Assembly (NCBI GenBank): GCA_038257155.1 | Contig: JBBSJP010000021.1 | Location: 6,021-70,020 of the forward strand | DNA from: JANJTY01 sp038257155 | GTDB lineage: Bacteria > Pseudomonadota > Gammaproteobacteria > Xanthomonadales > Xanthomonadaceae | DNA length: 64,000 bases | Reading direction: 5' to 3' | Shown here: positions 51,614 through 59,261 of the stretch, one piece after another | Layout of the letters: each line of letters begins with the position of its first letter | Position numbering within the stretch: position 1 is the first letter of the stretch | Translations under genes and position numbers: made by a program | Notes under the pieces: model-generated | Told to the model about the DNA's origin: nothing | The model's input: the letters and a program-made list of their open reading frames with translations, nothing else | Database searches by the model: none

Positions 51614-51849
51614 AAAACCGCCGTTCGCGAGCTGGGTGTTGCTTCCCTGGAGATCAAGAGCATCAACGCGGAGGACGCCGAGAACAGCTGCCTGGAATGG
51701 CTGCTCGCCGCTTTCAGTCAGACCCTGGTCAAGGCCGGCGCGAAGCCAATCCACGCAGCTGGCGGGAGCCCGAGAATCGTTGCGCAACGCAACGCTGGGC
51801 TTCGTTTCGCTCAGCACCAACCTACCGCCTGGGTAGACCGGAGCGGGAT
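51614..51849 (+). other. Non-genic gap: in-frame open stretch after nadC and a GTAG-type repeat
   Basis: Directly after the nadC TAA the same frame stays open to a stop near 51865 and reads protein-like residues (AVRELGVASLEIKSINAEDA). I do not recognise them; a decayed gene remnant or chance are both possible. The last 65 bp contain, on the minus strand, GTAGGTTGGTGCTGAGCG followed by AACGAAGCCCAGC, a palindromic intergenic repeat related in head sequence to the GTAG elements elsewhere in the window. Confidence 0.35.
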
Positions 51850-52650
51850 TCAGAACAGGAAGACGTAGGCTGCTGCTGCTGCGGCCAGCAGCACCACGGC
51901 GGCAATCGCGATCGTCATCGTGTTGCCACTGGTCGGACGCTCACTCTTGACCGCGGACGGTGCTGGCGTCTTGGGGATCTCCATCCCGGGAGCGATCAGC
52001 ATGAAGCGGATGGCGTCCAGTCGAAGTTCTTCGCCCGGCTTCAGCAGGCCGGCCTGAACCCGCTTGCCGTTGATGAAGGTACCGTTCGACGAGCCCATGT
52101 CCTCGACCATCAGGCCATCTGGCGTTGGCTTGACCGAGGCGTGGCGCCGGGATATTTCCTCACTGGGGATGCTGATCTCACAATCCTGCTGGCGCCCGAT
52201 CACCATTTGCTGAAAGATCGGGAAGGTCTTGCCGAATGCCGCGCCGGAAACGCCGCGCAGGACGTACTTTGGCAACGCCATGCGCAGTCGCGTGGCGCCG
52301 GAGTCGTCTACCGGAGCCGCAGGTCGCGCTGCCGGTGCTGCAGACGCTGCTGAAGCGCGTTCGATTCCGACCATGCGAGCCTGTACCGGACCGATCATCA
52401 AGGAGTCGCCAGCGCGCACCGCGGCCGTCGCCTGGATTCTGGTGCCGTTGACCGTGACTTCGCTGCCCGGCGTCGCTATGCGCAGCACAGCCTGACCATC
52501 GGATTGCGCTATTTCGCAATGCTGTCTTGCGATACCCGGCTTATCCAGAATGACGTGGCCCGCGGCATCCGCGCCAATCCGGGTTACCCCTTCGCTGAGC
52601 AGCACCTGCCCATGCTCGCCATTGGGGAAAATAAGCTTCAGGTCGCTCAT
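51850..52650 (-). CDS. Tail-anchored protein with two FHA domains
   Basis: Protein of 266 residues from ATG 52650 (AAGGA 7 bases upstream). Residues 1-95 form a first FHA-like fold (GVTRIGADAAGHVIL, RQHCEIAQSDG, VTVNGTRIQ). Residues 118-215 form a classic FHA domain (MVIGRQQDCEISIPSEEISR, RRHASV, VEDMGSSNGTFINGKRV) with the phosphothreonine-binding Arg, Ser and Asn. A C-terminal helix IAIAAVVLLAAAAAAYVFLF ends the protein, so the FHA pair faces the cytoplasm from a tail anchor. FHA domains bind phosphothreonine; no Ser/Thr kinase or secretion genes lie nearby to show the partner. Confidence 0.88.
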   Translation of the reverse strand: MSDLKLIFPNGEHGQVLLSEGVTRIGADAAGHVILDKPGIARQHCEIAQSDGQAVLRIATPGSEVTVNGTRIQATAAVRAGDSLMIGPVQARMVGIERASAASAAPAARPAAPVDDSGATRLRMALPKYVLRGVSGAAFGKTFPIFQQMVIGRQQDCEISIPSEEISRRHASVKPTPDGLMVEDMGSSNGTFINGKRVQAGLLKPGEELRLDAIRFMLIAPGMEIPKTPAPSAVKSERPTSGNTMTIAIAAVVLLAAAAAAYVFLF

Positions 52651-52796
52651 GCAGTATTCCTTTCGATGCCTCGCGGTCCCGGCCAAAATCGGCGGGATGA
52701 CCTCGGCATCATAATTCACTGCGCCAGGCAGACCAATGCCGGATGTAGCCCACCTGAGCTTGCGAAGCCGGAGCGGCGGCGACACACTCGGCGCCC

Positions 52797-53114
52797 ATGC
52801 TCGATGTATTGATCACCATTCTGGCTTTTGGCGCCGGTGTCGCGCTCTGGACGGACGCCCGCCGCGCCGCCGAACTGGCGCGCCAGCTGGGCCAACAGGC
52901 CTGCGCCCGTTCCGGCGTGCAGCTGCTCGACCAGACGGTCAGCCTGCACCGTGTCGGCATGCGGCGGGGCGAGAGCGGCTGGGTGCAGCTGTTGCGCGAG
53001 TATCGCTTCGAGTACTCGCGCGATGGATCGGACCGGCATCGAGGAGGCTTGGCGCTTCAAGGCGGCCGGTTGCTGTGGATCAGCGTGCCGGAGCCGATCT
53101 CCAGCGAGGCCTGA
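52797..53114 (+). CDS. DUF3301 family protein
   Basis: Small protein of 105 residues with an N-terminal membrane helix (LDVLITILAFGAGVALW) and the DUF3301 pattern: Cys near 36, GVQLLDQTVSLHRVGMRR, and REYRFEYSRDGSDRHRG. The function is unknown; this family is common in gammaproteobacteria. Divergent from the FHA gene and convergent with sspB. Confidence 0.85.
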   Translation: MLDVLITILAFGAGVALWTDARRAAELARQLGQQACARSGVQLLDQTVSLHRVGMRRGESGWVQLLREYRFEYSRDGSDRHRGGLALQGGRLLWISVPEPISSEA

Positions 53115-53175
53115 TGCGGGCTAGCGCTGCGCAGGCTGCGGCAACCTGCAGCGTACTGATCGAAACGCGGCCAGG

Positions 53176-53583
53176 CTACTTGACGATCCGCAGGTGCGGC
53201 GCGCGCTTGATTGGCTCCTGTTCCGGCGGATCAGGCGGCTGTGAGTCCGGATCGGTGTCGGGTGGCAGCATCATGCCCTGCCCGGTTTCGTGCGCATAGA
53301 TCGCCTCGACGGCAGCGATCGGTACCTGCACCGTGTGACTGACACCGCCGAAACGCGCCATGAAGCGGACCCAGTGGTTTCCCAGCTCGAGCTGCGCCAC
53401 GGCGCGTCCCGCCACGTTCAGTACGACCTTGCCTTCCTTGACGGCCGAGCCCGGCACCTCGACGCCTTCCTGGACGGCATCGACCAACAGGTAAGGTGTC
53501 ATGCCGTTGTCGCTGATCCACTCGTACATGGCCCGGATCAGGTAGGGCCGGTTGGAGCTCATCGCCTGAGCGGCAGGGCTCAT
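53176..53583 (-). CDS. sspB: ClpXP protease specificity-enhancing factor SspB
   Basis: Adaptor that delivers ssrA-tagged proteins to ClpXP. The 135 residues start with SNRPYLIRAMYEWISDNGMT after a short lead and contain HWVRFMARFGGVSHTVQVP near 70. The C-terminal PHLRIVK is the conserved ClpX-binding tail, preceded by a flexible Pro/Asp/Glu-rich linker. The start overlaps the sspA stop by 4 bp. Confidence 0.96.
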   Translation of the reverse strand: MSPAAQAMSSNRPYLIRAMYEWISDNGMTPYLLVDAVQEGVEVPGSAVKEGKVVLNVAGRAVAQLELGNHWVRFMARFGGVSHTVQVPIAAVEAIYAHETGQGMMLPPDTDPDSQPPDPPEQEPIKRAPHLRIVK

Positions 53584-54215
53584 GCAGGAACATCTCTCAG
53601 CAGTCGTTCCTCGGCGGTCAGGCTGCGGGTGAACCCCGGGTTGCGGAAGATGCGGTTGCCGTAGTCCTCGATCACCTTGGCTTCCTTGGGCAGGTCTACC
53701 CCGAGCGCATCAAGACGCCAGATGATCGGCGCGACGGCGCAATCCGCCAGGCTCATTTCCGTATTGAGGAAGAACTTCGAAGCCTTGAACAGCGGCAGCG
53801 ATGCCAGCAGCAGTTCGCGCAAGCGTTTTCGCGCCGGCTCTACCTGACCTTTCGCACCGGACTGGATCGTCTGCACATGCGGAACCCACTCGTGCTCAAG
53901 ACGCAGCATGGCCAGGCGCAGGCGCGCCCGGGCAATGGGGTCGACCGGCATCAGTGGAGGATGCGGATAGCGTTCGTCGAGAAACTCGCTGACCACCGAA
54001 GCGGCGTACAGCACGAGGTCCCTGTCGACTAGCGTCGGCACCGAATGATACGGATTGAGGTCAATCAGATCCTCAGGCGGATTCGCCGGATCGACCGGAA
54101 TCAGATCGTAGGTCACGCCTTTCGCCGCGAGCACCAGCCGCACGCGATGGCAGACCACACAGTCCCGCGCTGAAAACAGCGTCAGGGTATTGCGGGAACG
54201 GGCACTCAGCGCCAT
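53580..54215 (-). CDS. sspA: Stringent starvation protein A homologue (glutathione S-transferase fold)
   Basis: RNA-polymerase-associated GST-fold protein. From ATG 54215 (MALSARSRNTLTLFSARDCV) it is 211 residues, the SspA length. N-terminal thioredoxin-like part with LIDLNPYHSVPTLVDRDLVLY, then the helical domain with KFFLNTEMSLADCAVAPIIWRL in several consecutive pieces. A frame extension to 54341 overlaps petC and is not coding. Follows petC by 86 bp; the petABC-sspAB cluster is common in beta- and gammaproteobacteria. Confidence 0.94.
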   Translation of the reverse strand: MALSARSRNTLTLFSARDCVVCHRVRLVLAAKGVTYDLIPVDPANPPEDLIDLNPYHSVPTLVDRDLVLYAASVVSEFLDERYPHPPLMPVDPIARARLRLAMLRLEHEWVPHVQTIQSGAKGQVEPARKRLRELLLASLPLFKASKFFLNTEMSLADCAVAPIIWRLDALGVDLPKEAKVIEDYGNRIFRNPGFTRSLTAEERLLRDVPA

Positions 54216-54301
54216 GGAACCCCCCAGCTCAGGTATTTCCGAAGCTTGCCTTCCGCCCTGTTCCCCGGCAGGGCGGCGTTTGTCTTTCACGGCGCGACCC
54301 G

Positions 54302-55027
54302 TCAATGCACGTCGCGCCAGTATTCCTGCTTCAGCAGCCATGCCATCAGGGTGAAAAAGGCCAGGAACAGAATAACCCAGACCCCGACACTTTGGCGCTG
54401 CAGCGCGGACGGCTCGCTGGCGTAGTGCAGGAACGTGGTGATATCGCGCGCCACCTGATCATACTCGGCTGCACTCATGCTGCCCGGAACCGCAACTTCA
54501 AGGCGCTCGATCTTGCCAGCATCTCCCGGCGCGTACACGGCACGCTGGGTGCCCTGCATCTCCCACAGCACATGCGGCATCGAGGAGCCCGGCAAGACCC
54601 GATTGTTCCAGCCATTGGGCCGGGTCTCGTCAGCGTAGAACGACTTCAGGTAGGTATAGGTCCAGTCCGGACCTCCCAGCTTGGCGCGCGCCACCAGGGT
54701 CAGGTCCGGAGCCACTGCGCCGATCCAGGCAACCGCATCGGCGGGATCCAATGCCGAAACCATCTGCTCGCCAAACTTGGCGCCGGTGAAGTTCAGGTTC
54801 TGCATGACCTGCTCCTCACTCAAACCGAGGTCCTCGGCCATGCGCGAATAGCGCAGGTAGCCCAGCGAATGGCAACCCATGCAGTAGTTCATGAACAACT
54901 GCGCGCCACGCTGCAGCGAAGCACGGTCAGTGAGGTTGGTCTGGGCGGGCTCCAGCGGCACTCCGGGACCGGCGGAAAAAGCCAGGGAGGACGCGAAAAC
55001 GAATCCGAGCGCGATCAGCTTCTTCAT
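54302..55027 (-). CDS. petC: Ubiquinol-cytochrome c reductase, cytochrome c1
   Basis: Haem c subunit of the bc1 complex, passing electrons from the Rieske protein to cytochrome c. From ATG 55027 (MKKLIALGFVFASSLAFSAG) it has 241 residues with a signal peptide. Haem motif C49-M-G-C52-H53 in FMNYCMGCHSLGYLRYSR, axial Met probably in PGSSMPHVLW, and a C-terminal membrane anchor (VWVILFLAFFTLMAWLL). ATG 55042 is an alternative that overlaps the petB end. Confidence 0.95.
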   Translation of the reverse strand: MKKLIALGFVFASSLAFSAGPGVPLEPAQTNLTDRASLQRGAQLFMNYCMGCHSLGYLRYSRMAEDLGLSEEQVMQNLNFTGAKFGEQMVSALDPADAVAWIGAVAPDLTLVARAKLGGPDWTYTYLKSFYADETRPNGWNNRVLPGSSMPHVLWEMQGTQRAVYAPGDAGKIERLEVAVPGSMSAAEYDQVARDITTFLHYASEPSALQRQSVGVWVILFLAFFTLMAWLLKQEYWRDVH

Positions 55028-55034
55028 GGCGATC

Positions 55035-56282
55035 TTAGTCATGCATGGTCACCCGTTCCGGAATCGGCTTGGTCTCACCCAGGGTGGACCACCAGGGCAT
55101 CGCCAGGAAGAACAGGAAGTAATAGACGGTAAGGATCCGGGCGATGTTGGTCAGGGTCTCGGTAGGTGCCACTGCACCGAGATAGCCCAGCCAGACGAAG
55201 CTGATCACGAAGCCGGTCAGGATCAGTTTGCTGACCAGGCTGCGCTGACGGATCGAACGCACCTTGGCTCGGTCCAGCCAGGGCAGCAGGAACAGGATCA
55301 TCACCGCCGCACCCATCACGATCACGCCAAACAGCTTGTCGGGCACGGCGCGCAGCATTGCGTAATAAGGGGTGAAGTACCAGACCGGCTTGATGAGCTC
55401 CGGGGTGACCAAGGGATTGGCCGGTATGAAGTTGTCATGCTCCAGGAACAGGCCACCGAAGGTCGGCTCGAAGAACAGGATGAAGGCCATGATCATCAGG
55501 AACATGCCGACGCCGAACAGGTCCTTCACCGTGTAGTACGGGTGGAAGGGTATGCCGTCCAGCGGCTTGCCGGTGCTGTCCTTGACCTTCTTGATCTCCA
55601 CGCCGTCGGGGTTGTTGGAGCCCACTTCGTGCAGGGCCATCAGATGCAGATACACCAGACCAAGCAGCACGATCGGCAAGGCAATCACGTGCAGGGCGAA
55701 GAATCGGTTCAGGGTGGCATCCGAGATCAGGTAGTCGCCGCGGATCCATTCCACCAGCGGCTCCCCGATGAACGGCAGCGCCCCGAACAAGGAAGTGATC
55801 ACCTGCGCGCCCCAGTAGCTCATCTGTCCCCAGGGCAGCACATAGCCCAGGAAGGCCTCGGCCATCAGCACCAGGAACAGCAGCATGCCGATGATCCAGA
55901 CCAATTCGCGCGGCTTCTGGTACGAGCCATAGAGCAGGGCGCGGAACATGTGCAGGTAAACCACGATGAAGAAGGCCGATGCACCGGTGGAGTGCATGTA
56001 GCGGATCAGCCAGCCCCACTCCACATCACGCATGATGTATTCGACGCTGGCGAAGGCCTCGGCGGCACTTGGCTTGTAGCTCATCGTCAGCCAGATGCCG
56101 GTGACGATCTGGTTGACCAGCACCAGGATGGCAAGCGAGCCGAAGTAGTACCAGAAGTTGAAGTTCTTCGGCGCGTAGTACTGCGCCAGATGGCGGTTGT
56201 ACCAATGGGTTGCGCCAGGAGCACGGCTGTCGAACCAGCCGTAAAGCCCGCCCACCGCGCGATTGATCAGGTTCGCCATCAC
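55035..56282 (-). CDS. petB: Ubiquinol-cytochrome c reductase, cytochrome b
   Basis: Membrane subunit of the bc1 complex with the quinol-oxidising and -reducing sites. The 415 residues hold eight to nine helices and two pairs of haem-ligating His in SAFFIVVYLHMFRALLYGSY and LHVIALPIVLLGLVYLHL with partners upstream. The quinol-site motif, PEWY in mitochondria, is PVWY here (IKPVWYFTPYYAMLR). Overlaps petA by 4 bp and is followed by petC. Confidence 0.97.
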   Translation of the reverse strand: MMANLINRAVGGLYGWFDSRAPGATHWYNRHLAQYYAPKNFNFWYYFGSLAILVLVNQIVTGIWLTMSYKPSAAEAFASVEYIMRDVEWGWLIRYMHSTGASAFFIVVYLHMFRALLYGSYQKPRELVWIIGMLLFLVLMAEAFLGYVLPWGQMSYWGAQVITSLFGALPFIGEPLVEWIRGDYLISDATLNRFFALHVIALPIVLLGLVYLHLMALHEVGSNNPDGVEIKKVKDSTGKPLDGIPFHPYYTVKDLFGVGMFLMIMAFILFFEPTFGGLFLEHDNFIPANPLVTPELIKPVWYFTPYYAMLRAVPDKLFGVIVMGAAVMILFLLPWLDRAKVRSIRQRSLVSKLILTGFVISFVWLGYLGAVAPTETLTNIARILTVYYFLFFLAMPWWSTLGETKPIPERVTMHD

Positions 56283-56878
56283 GCAACTCCTTCAGGATTT
56301 ACGCCAATGATGACGCGGCTGTCGTCGACAAAATCGTGCGGCGGGACCTTCAGATTGGTCGGTGCCGGCACGCCCTGGTAGACACGCCCGGCCATATCGA
56401 ACTTGGAGCCGTGGCAGGGGCAGAAGAAGCCACCTTTCCACTCCGCGTCGAACGGCTGTGGCTCCAACTGGGGTGCAAACAGCGGCGCGCAGCCGAGGTG
56501 GGTGCAGATACCCACCAGGATCAGGAACTCCGGTTTCACCGAACGGTGCGGATTCTGCGCGTAGGCCGGTTGTTGATCGGCGTTCTCCGAGGCAGGGTCG
56601 CGAAGCCTGTCGTTGAGCGACGCCAGCAGGGCCAACTGCTCGGGCGTGCGCCGCACGATCCAGACTGGCTGACCGCGCCACTGCGTGGTCAGGCGCTGAC
56701 CCGGCTCCAGATGACTGATGTCTTCCGTAACCGGCGCACCAGCCAACTGGGCCTTGGCGCTGGGCTTCCAGGACGCCACGAACGGAACTGCTGCAAAAAT
56801 CGCTCCGACCCCACCCACCACGGCGGTCGAGGCCGTGATGAAGCGGCGGCGGCCGACGTTGACGCCTTCATTAGCCAT
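56279..56878 (-). CDS. petA: Ubiquinol-cytochrome c reductase, Rieske iron-sulfur subunit
   Basis: Rieske 2Fe-2S protein of the bc1 complex, 199 residues from ATG 56878 with GGAG 6 bases upstream. A twin-arginine signal (GRRRFITAST) precedes the membrane anchor. Cluster ligands: C125 and H127 in CTHLGC, C153 and H156 in CPCHGS, with C130 and C155 forming the disulfide. First gene of the pet operon. A frame extension to 56947 lacks a start signal. Confidence 0.96.
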   Translation of the reverse strand: MANEGVNVGRRRFITASTAVVGGVGAIFAAVPFVASWKPSAKAQLAGAPVTEDISHLEPGQRLTTQWRGQPVWIVRRTPEQLALLASLNDRLRDPASENADQQPAYAQNPHRSVKPEFLILVGICTHLGCAPLFAPQLEPQPFDAEWKGGFFCPCHGSKFDMAGRVYQGVPAPTNLKVPPHDFVDDSRVIIGVNPEGVA

Positions 56879-56956
56879 CCGGCTCTCCACAGGAACACTT
56901 TGAATTTCGGGGTGCGGAACCGTCGACACCGGGTCGATGTCCCGCAAAAGTGGGGT

Positions 56957-56986
56957 AGTTTAACGGATCGTAAACTCCTCCGACAA
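56957..56986 (-). promoter_or_regulatory. Probable promoter of the petABC-sspAB operon
   Basis: On the minus strand TTGTCG (56986-56981) and TAAACT (56962-56957) are separated by 18 bp, giving a leader of about 70 bases before petA. Confidence 0.45.
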
Positions 56987-57075
56987 TTGCGGGCATGTCT
57001 GGCAGCCGGGTGAACGCTGGCCCTCGTGTACCATTCCCGGCCTGTATCGACGTTTTCGAGTGGAACTGCGCCGCA

Positions 57076-58239
57076 ATGCGCCCCGTGATGCGATCCCTTC
57101 AGTTTATTGGGCAATTTGCCGTGCTTGGGCTGGCCGCTGCCTTTGTGCTGATGCACCTGATGCCTGGCGCCGCCGAGCGCGTCCGCGGCTGGGCCAACGG
57201 CCAGCCCAACCCGCCTGGCCCCAATGTCCCGCTGGCGGGATACGGCGTGGTCTCCTATGCCGATGCCGCAGCCCGCGCTGCACCCGCTGTGGTGAATATC
57301 TACGCCAACAAGGCAGTCATTGAGCGCCCCTGGGTATTTGTGCCCGATCCGATGCTGCAGCGCTTTTCCGGCATCACCCTGGGGCCGCCGCGCACTCGCA
57401 TCGAGCAGAGCCTTGGCTCGGGCGTGATCGTCAGCGAAGACGGCTATGTACTGACCAATCACCACGTCATCCGCGACGCCGACGACATCCAGGCGGTACT
57501 GCAGGATGGCCGGGTCACCCGCGCGCGGGTGATCGGCAGCGACAGCGAGACCGACCTGGCCGTGCTCAAGATAGAAGGCAGCGCCCTGCCGGCCCTGCCC
57601 CTCAATCAGGAAACCGGCCTGCGGGTTGGCGACGTGGTGCTGGCCATCGGTAATCCTTTCGGCCTCGGCAACACCGTCACCCAGGGAATCGTCTCGGCGC
57701 TAGGCCGCAACCAGCTAAACGTCAGCACCTATGAGGACTTCATCCAGACCGATGCGGCCATCAACCAGGGCAATTCCGGCGGCGCGCTGATCAGCGCACG
57801 AGGCGAACTGATCGGCATCAACACCGCCATGATGTCGCGCTACATCGCCAATGCCGAGGGCATCGGCTTCGCGATTCCCGTGACCACGGCGCGCCAGGTG
57901 CTGGATCAGATCGTCGAGCACGGCATGGTCATCCGCGGCTGGCTGGGCGCCGAGTATGGCGACGCGCCGTTGCTGCCCGGTGGACTTGAGCCCGGCCAAC
58001 CACGCGGGGTTGCATTGACTGCGGTGCATCCCGGCGGCCCGGCGGAACGCGCCGGACTACGACCTGGCGACGTGCTGCTGCAGGTCGATGGCATCGACAT
58101 CGCCGATCAGGGTGAGCTTCGCAAGCGGGAGGCTGCCGTGGAGCCCGGTCGTCAGGTCCTGATCACCGGACTGCGCGCCGGCCTGCCATTCAGCACCGAG
58201 ATCACCCTGGCGCAACGACCCGCTCCGCGCAGCACCTGA
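57076..58239 (+). CDS. DegS/AlgW-like periplasmic serine protease (HtrA family)
   Basis: Membrane-anchored trypsin-like protease with one PDZ domain, the architecture of DegS, which starts the envelope stress response by cutting the anti-sigma factor. From ATG 57076 it has 387 residues; an N-terminal helix (FIGQFAVLGLAAAFVLMHL) anchors it. Catalytic triad: H130 (LTNHHVI), D160 (ETDLAVLK), S234 (GNSGGAL). One PDZ domain (about 290-375, GVALTAVHPGGPAERAGLRP) rather than the two of DegP. The frame is open to 56995 with no gene-like features. Divergent from petA, as in many relatives. Confidence 0.93.
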   Translation: MRPVMRSLQFIGQFAVLGLAAAFVLMHLMPGAAERVRGWANGQPNPPGPNVPLAGYGVVSYADAAARAAPAVVNIYANKAVIERPWVFVPDPMLQRFSGITLGPPRTRIEQSLGSGVIVSEDGYVLTNHHVIRDADDIQAVLQDGRVTRARVIGSDSETDLAVLKIEGSALPALPLNQETGLRVGDVVLAIGNPFGLGNTVTQGIVSALGRNQLNVSTYEDFIQTDAAINQGNSGGALISARGELIGINTAMMSRYIANAEGIGFAIPVTTARQVLDQIVEHGMVIRGWLGAEYGDAPLLPGGLEPGQPRGVALTAVHPGGPAERAGLRPGDVLLQVDGIDIADQGELRKREAAVEPGRQVLITGLRAGLPFSTEITLAQRPAPRST

Positions 58240-58275
58240 TCAACGTGTTGCCCCGCATTCGGGGCTCAGCAAGGC

Positions 58276-59199
58276 CTAGAGGCCGCTATAGCGCTGATGC
58301 AGGATGCCGACGCGTTCCACGTATCGCTGGGTTTCCTCGTACGGCGGTACGCCGCTGTATCGGTCAACCGCGCCTTCTCCCGCGTTGTAACCGGCAGCGG
58401 CCAACTGAATATTGCCGTCGAAGCGCTTCAACAGCCAGGCCAGGTAGCGGGTACCCCCCGAGATGTTCTGGGCTGGATCGAAGGCATCCGATACACCGAA
58501 GCGCTCGGCGGTCGCTGGCATCAACTGCATCAGGCCCTGGGCGCCCTTGTTCGACACCACATTGGGACGAAAGGCCGACTCCGCATGCATGATGGCGCGC
58601 ACCAGGGCAGCGTCGATACCGTGTTCCAGCGCCGCGCGCGCAATTTCCTCGCGGTACGCATCGAGATTCAAGTTGACCTGATTCCAGTCCAGTCCGGGGG
58701 ACAAACCGCAGGCATAGCAGTTCTGGATGTAAGTGAAAAGCACCGTGACGTCCTTGCTGGATGCAGGCTTGACGTTGGTGTAGTGCAGGACGCCATCGCG
58801 CTCATAGCGATAAATCGCACCGCGCGAGACCTTCGGGGTTCCAAGACCGCTCAAGGCGTCCGGGGCCGTCGGTGCCTGCTGGCCAGGAGAACTGCGAAAT
58901 TGCACCACGGGCTCCTGGCCCCGGCGTCCGGAGCCGGCAGCGGCCTGCGCGCCGACCGCGACGGCGGGCTGCGTAGCGATCGCTTCGGGCGAAGGACTGG
59001 GCTTGGGCGTCGATTGCTTGCCGCCTTCCGGCTTGTAGCTGGATACCACCGTGCACTGGGTAAAGCCGTCGCGGCTGCTGGTGTAGGCGGTCTCGCCCTG
59101 GCTGCCGGTGCAGCGATACAGCGTGCCCGCCGCGTCAGCGTCAGCGGCAAGCAAAGCAAGCATCAAGCCGAACGGTAGCAGCAGGCGGGGCATGAGCAT
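58276..59199 (-). CDS. Exported lytic transglycosylase (DUF4124 plus SLT domain)
   Basis: Peptidoglycan-cleaving protein of 307 residues from ATG 59199. Signal peptide RLLLPFGLMLALLAADADAA, then an N-terminal DUF4124-like segment (GTLYRCTGSQGETAYTS) and a proline- and glutamine-rich linker with a second similar IYRYERDGVLHYTN unit. The SLT domain (about 195-307) has the catalytic E207 in IMHAESAFRPN, GAQGLMQLMPATA, GGTRYLAWLL and AAAGYNAGEGAVDRY. Whether it acts in wall turnover or in pilus or secretion assembly is unknown. Confidence 0.93.
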   Translation of the reverse strand: MLMPRLLLPFGLMLALLAADADAAGTLYRCTGSQGETAYTSSRDGFTQCTVVSSYKPEGGKQSTPKPSPSPEAIATQPAVAVGAQAAAGSGRRGQEPVVQFRSSPGQQAPTAPDALSGLGTPKVSRGAIYRYERDGVLHYTNVKPASSKDVTVLFTYIQNCYACGLSPGLDWNQVNLNLDAYREEIARAALEHGIDAALVRAIMHAESAFRPNVVSNKGAQGLMQLMPATAERFGVSDAFDPAQNISGGTRYLAWLLKRFDGNIQLAAAGYNAGEGAVDRYSGVPPYEETQRYVERVGILHQRYSGL

Positions 59200-59261
59200 A
59201 CGAGTGTCGGGTCTGGCGGAAAGTTTCCGCCAGACCCGCGTCCGTGCCAAGCCCCCCTGTG

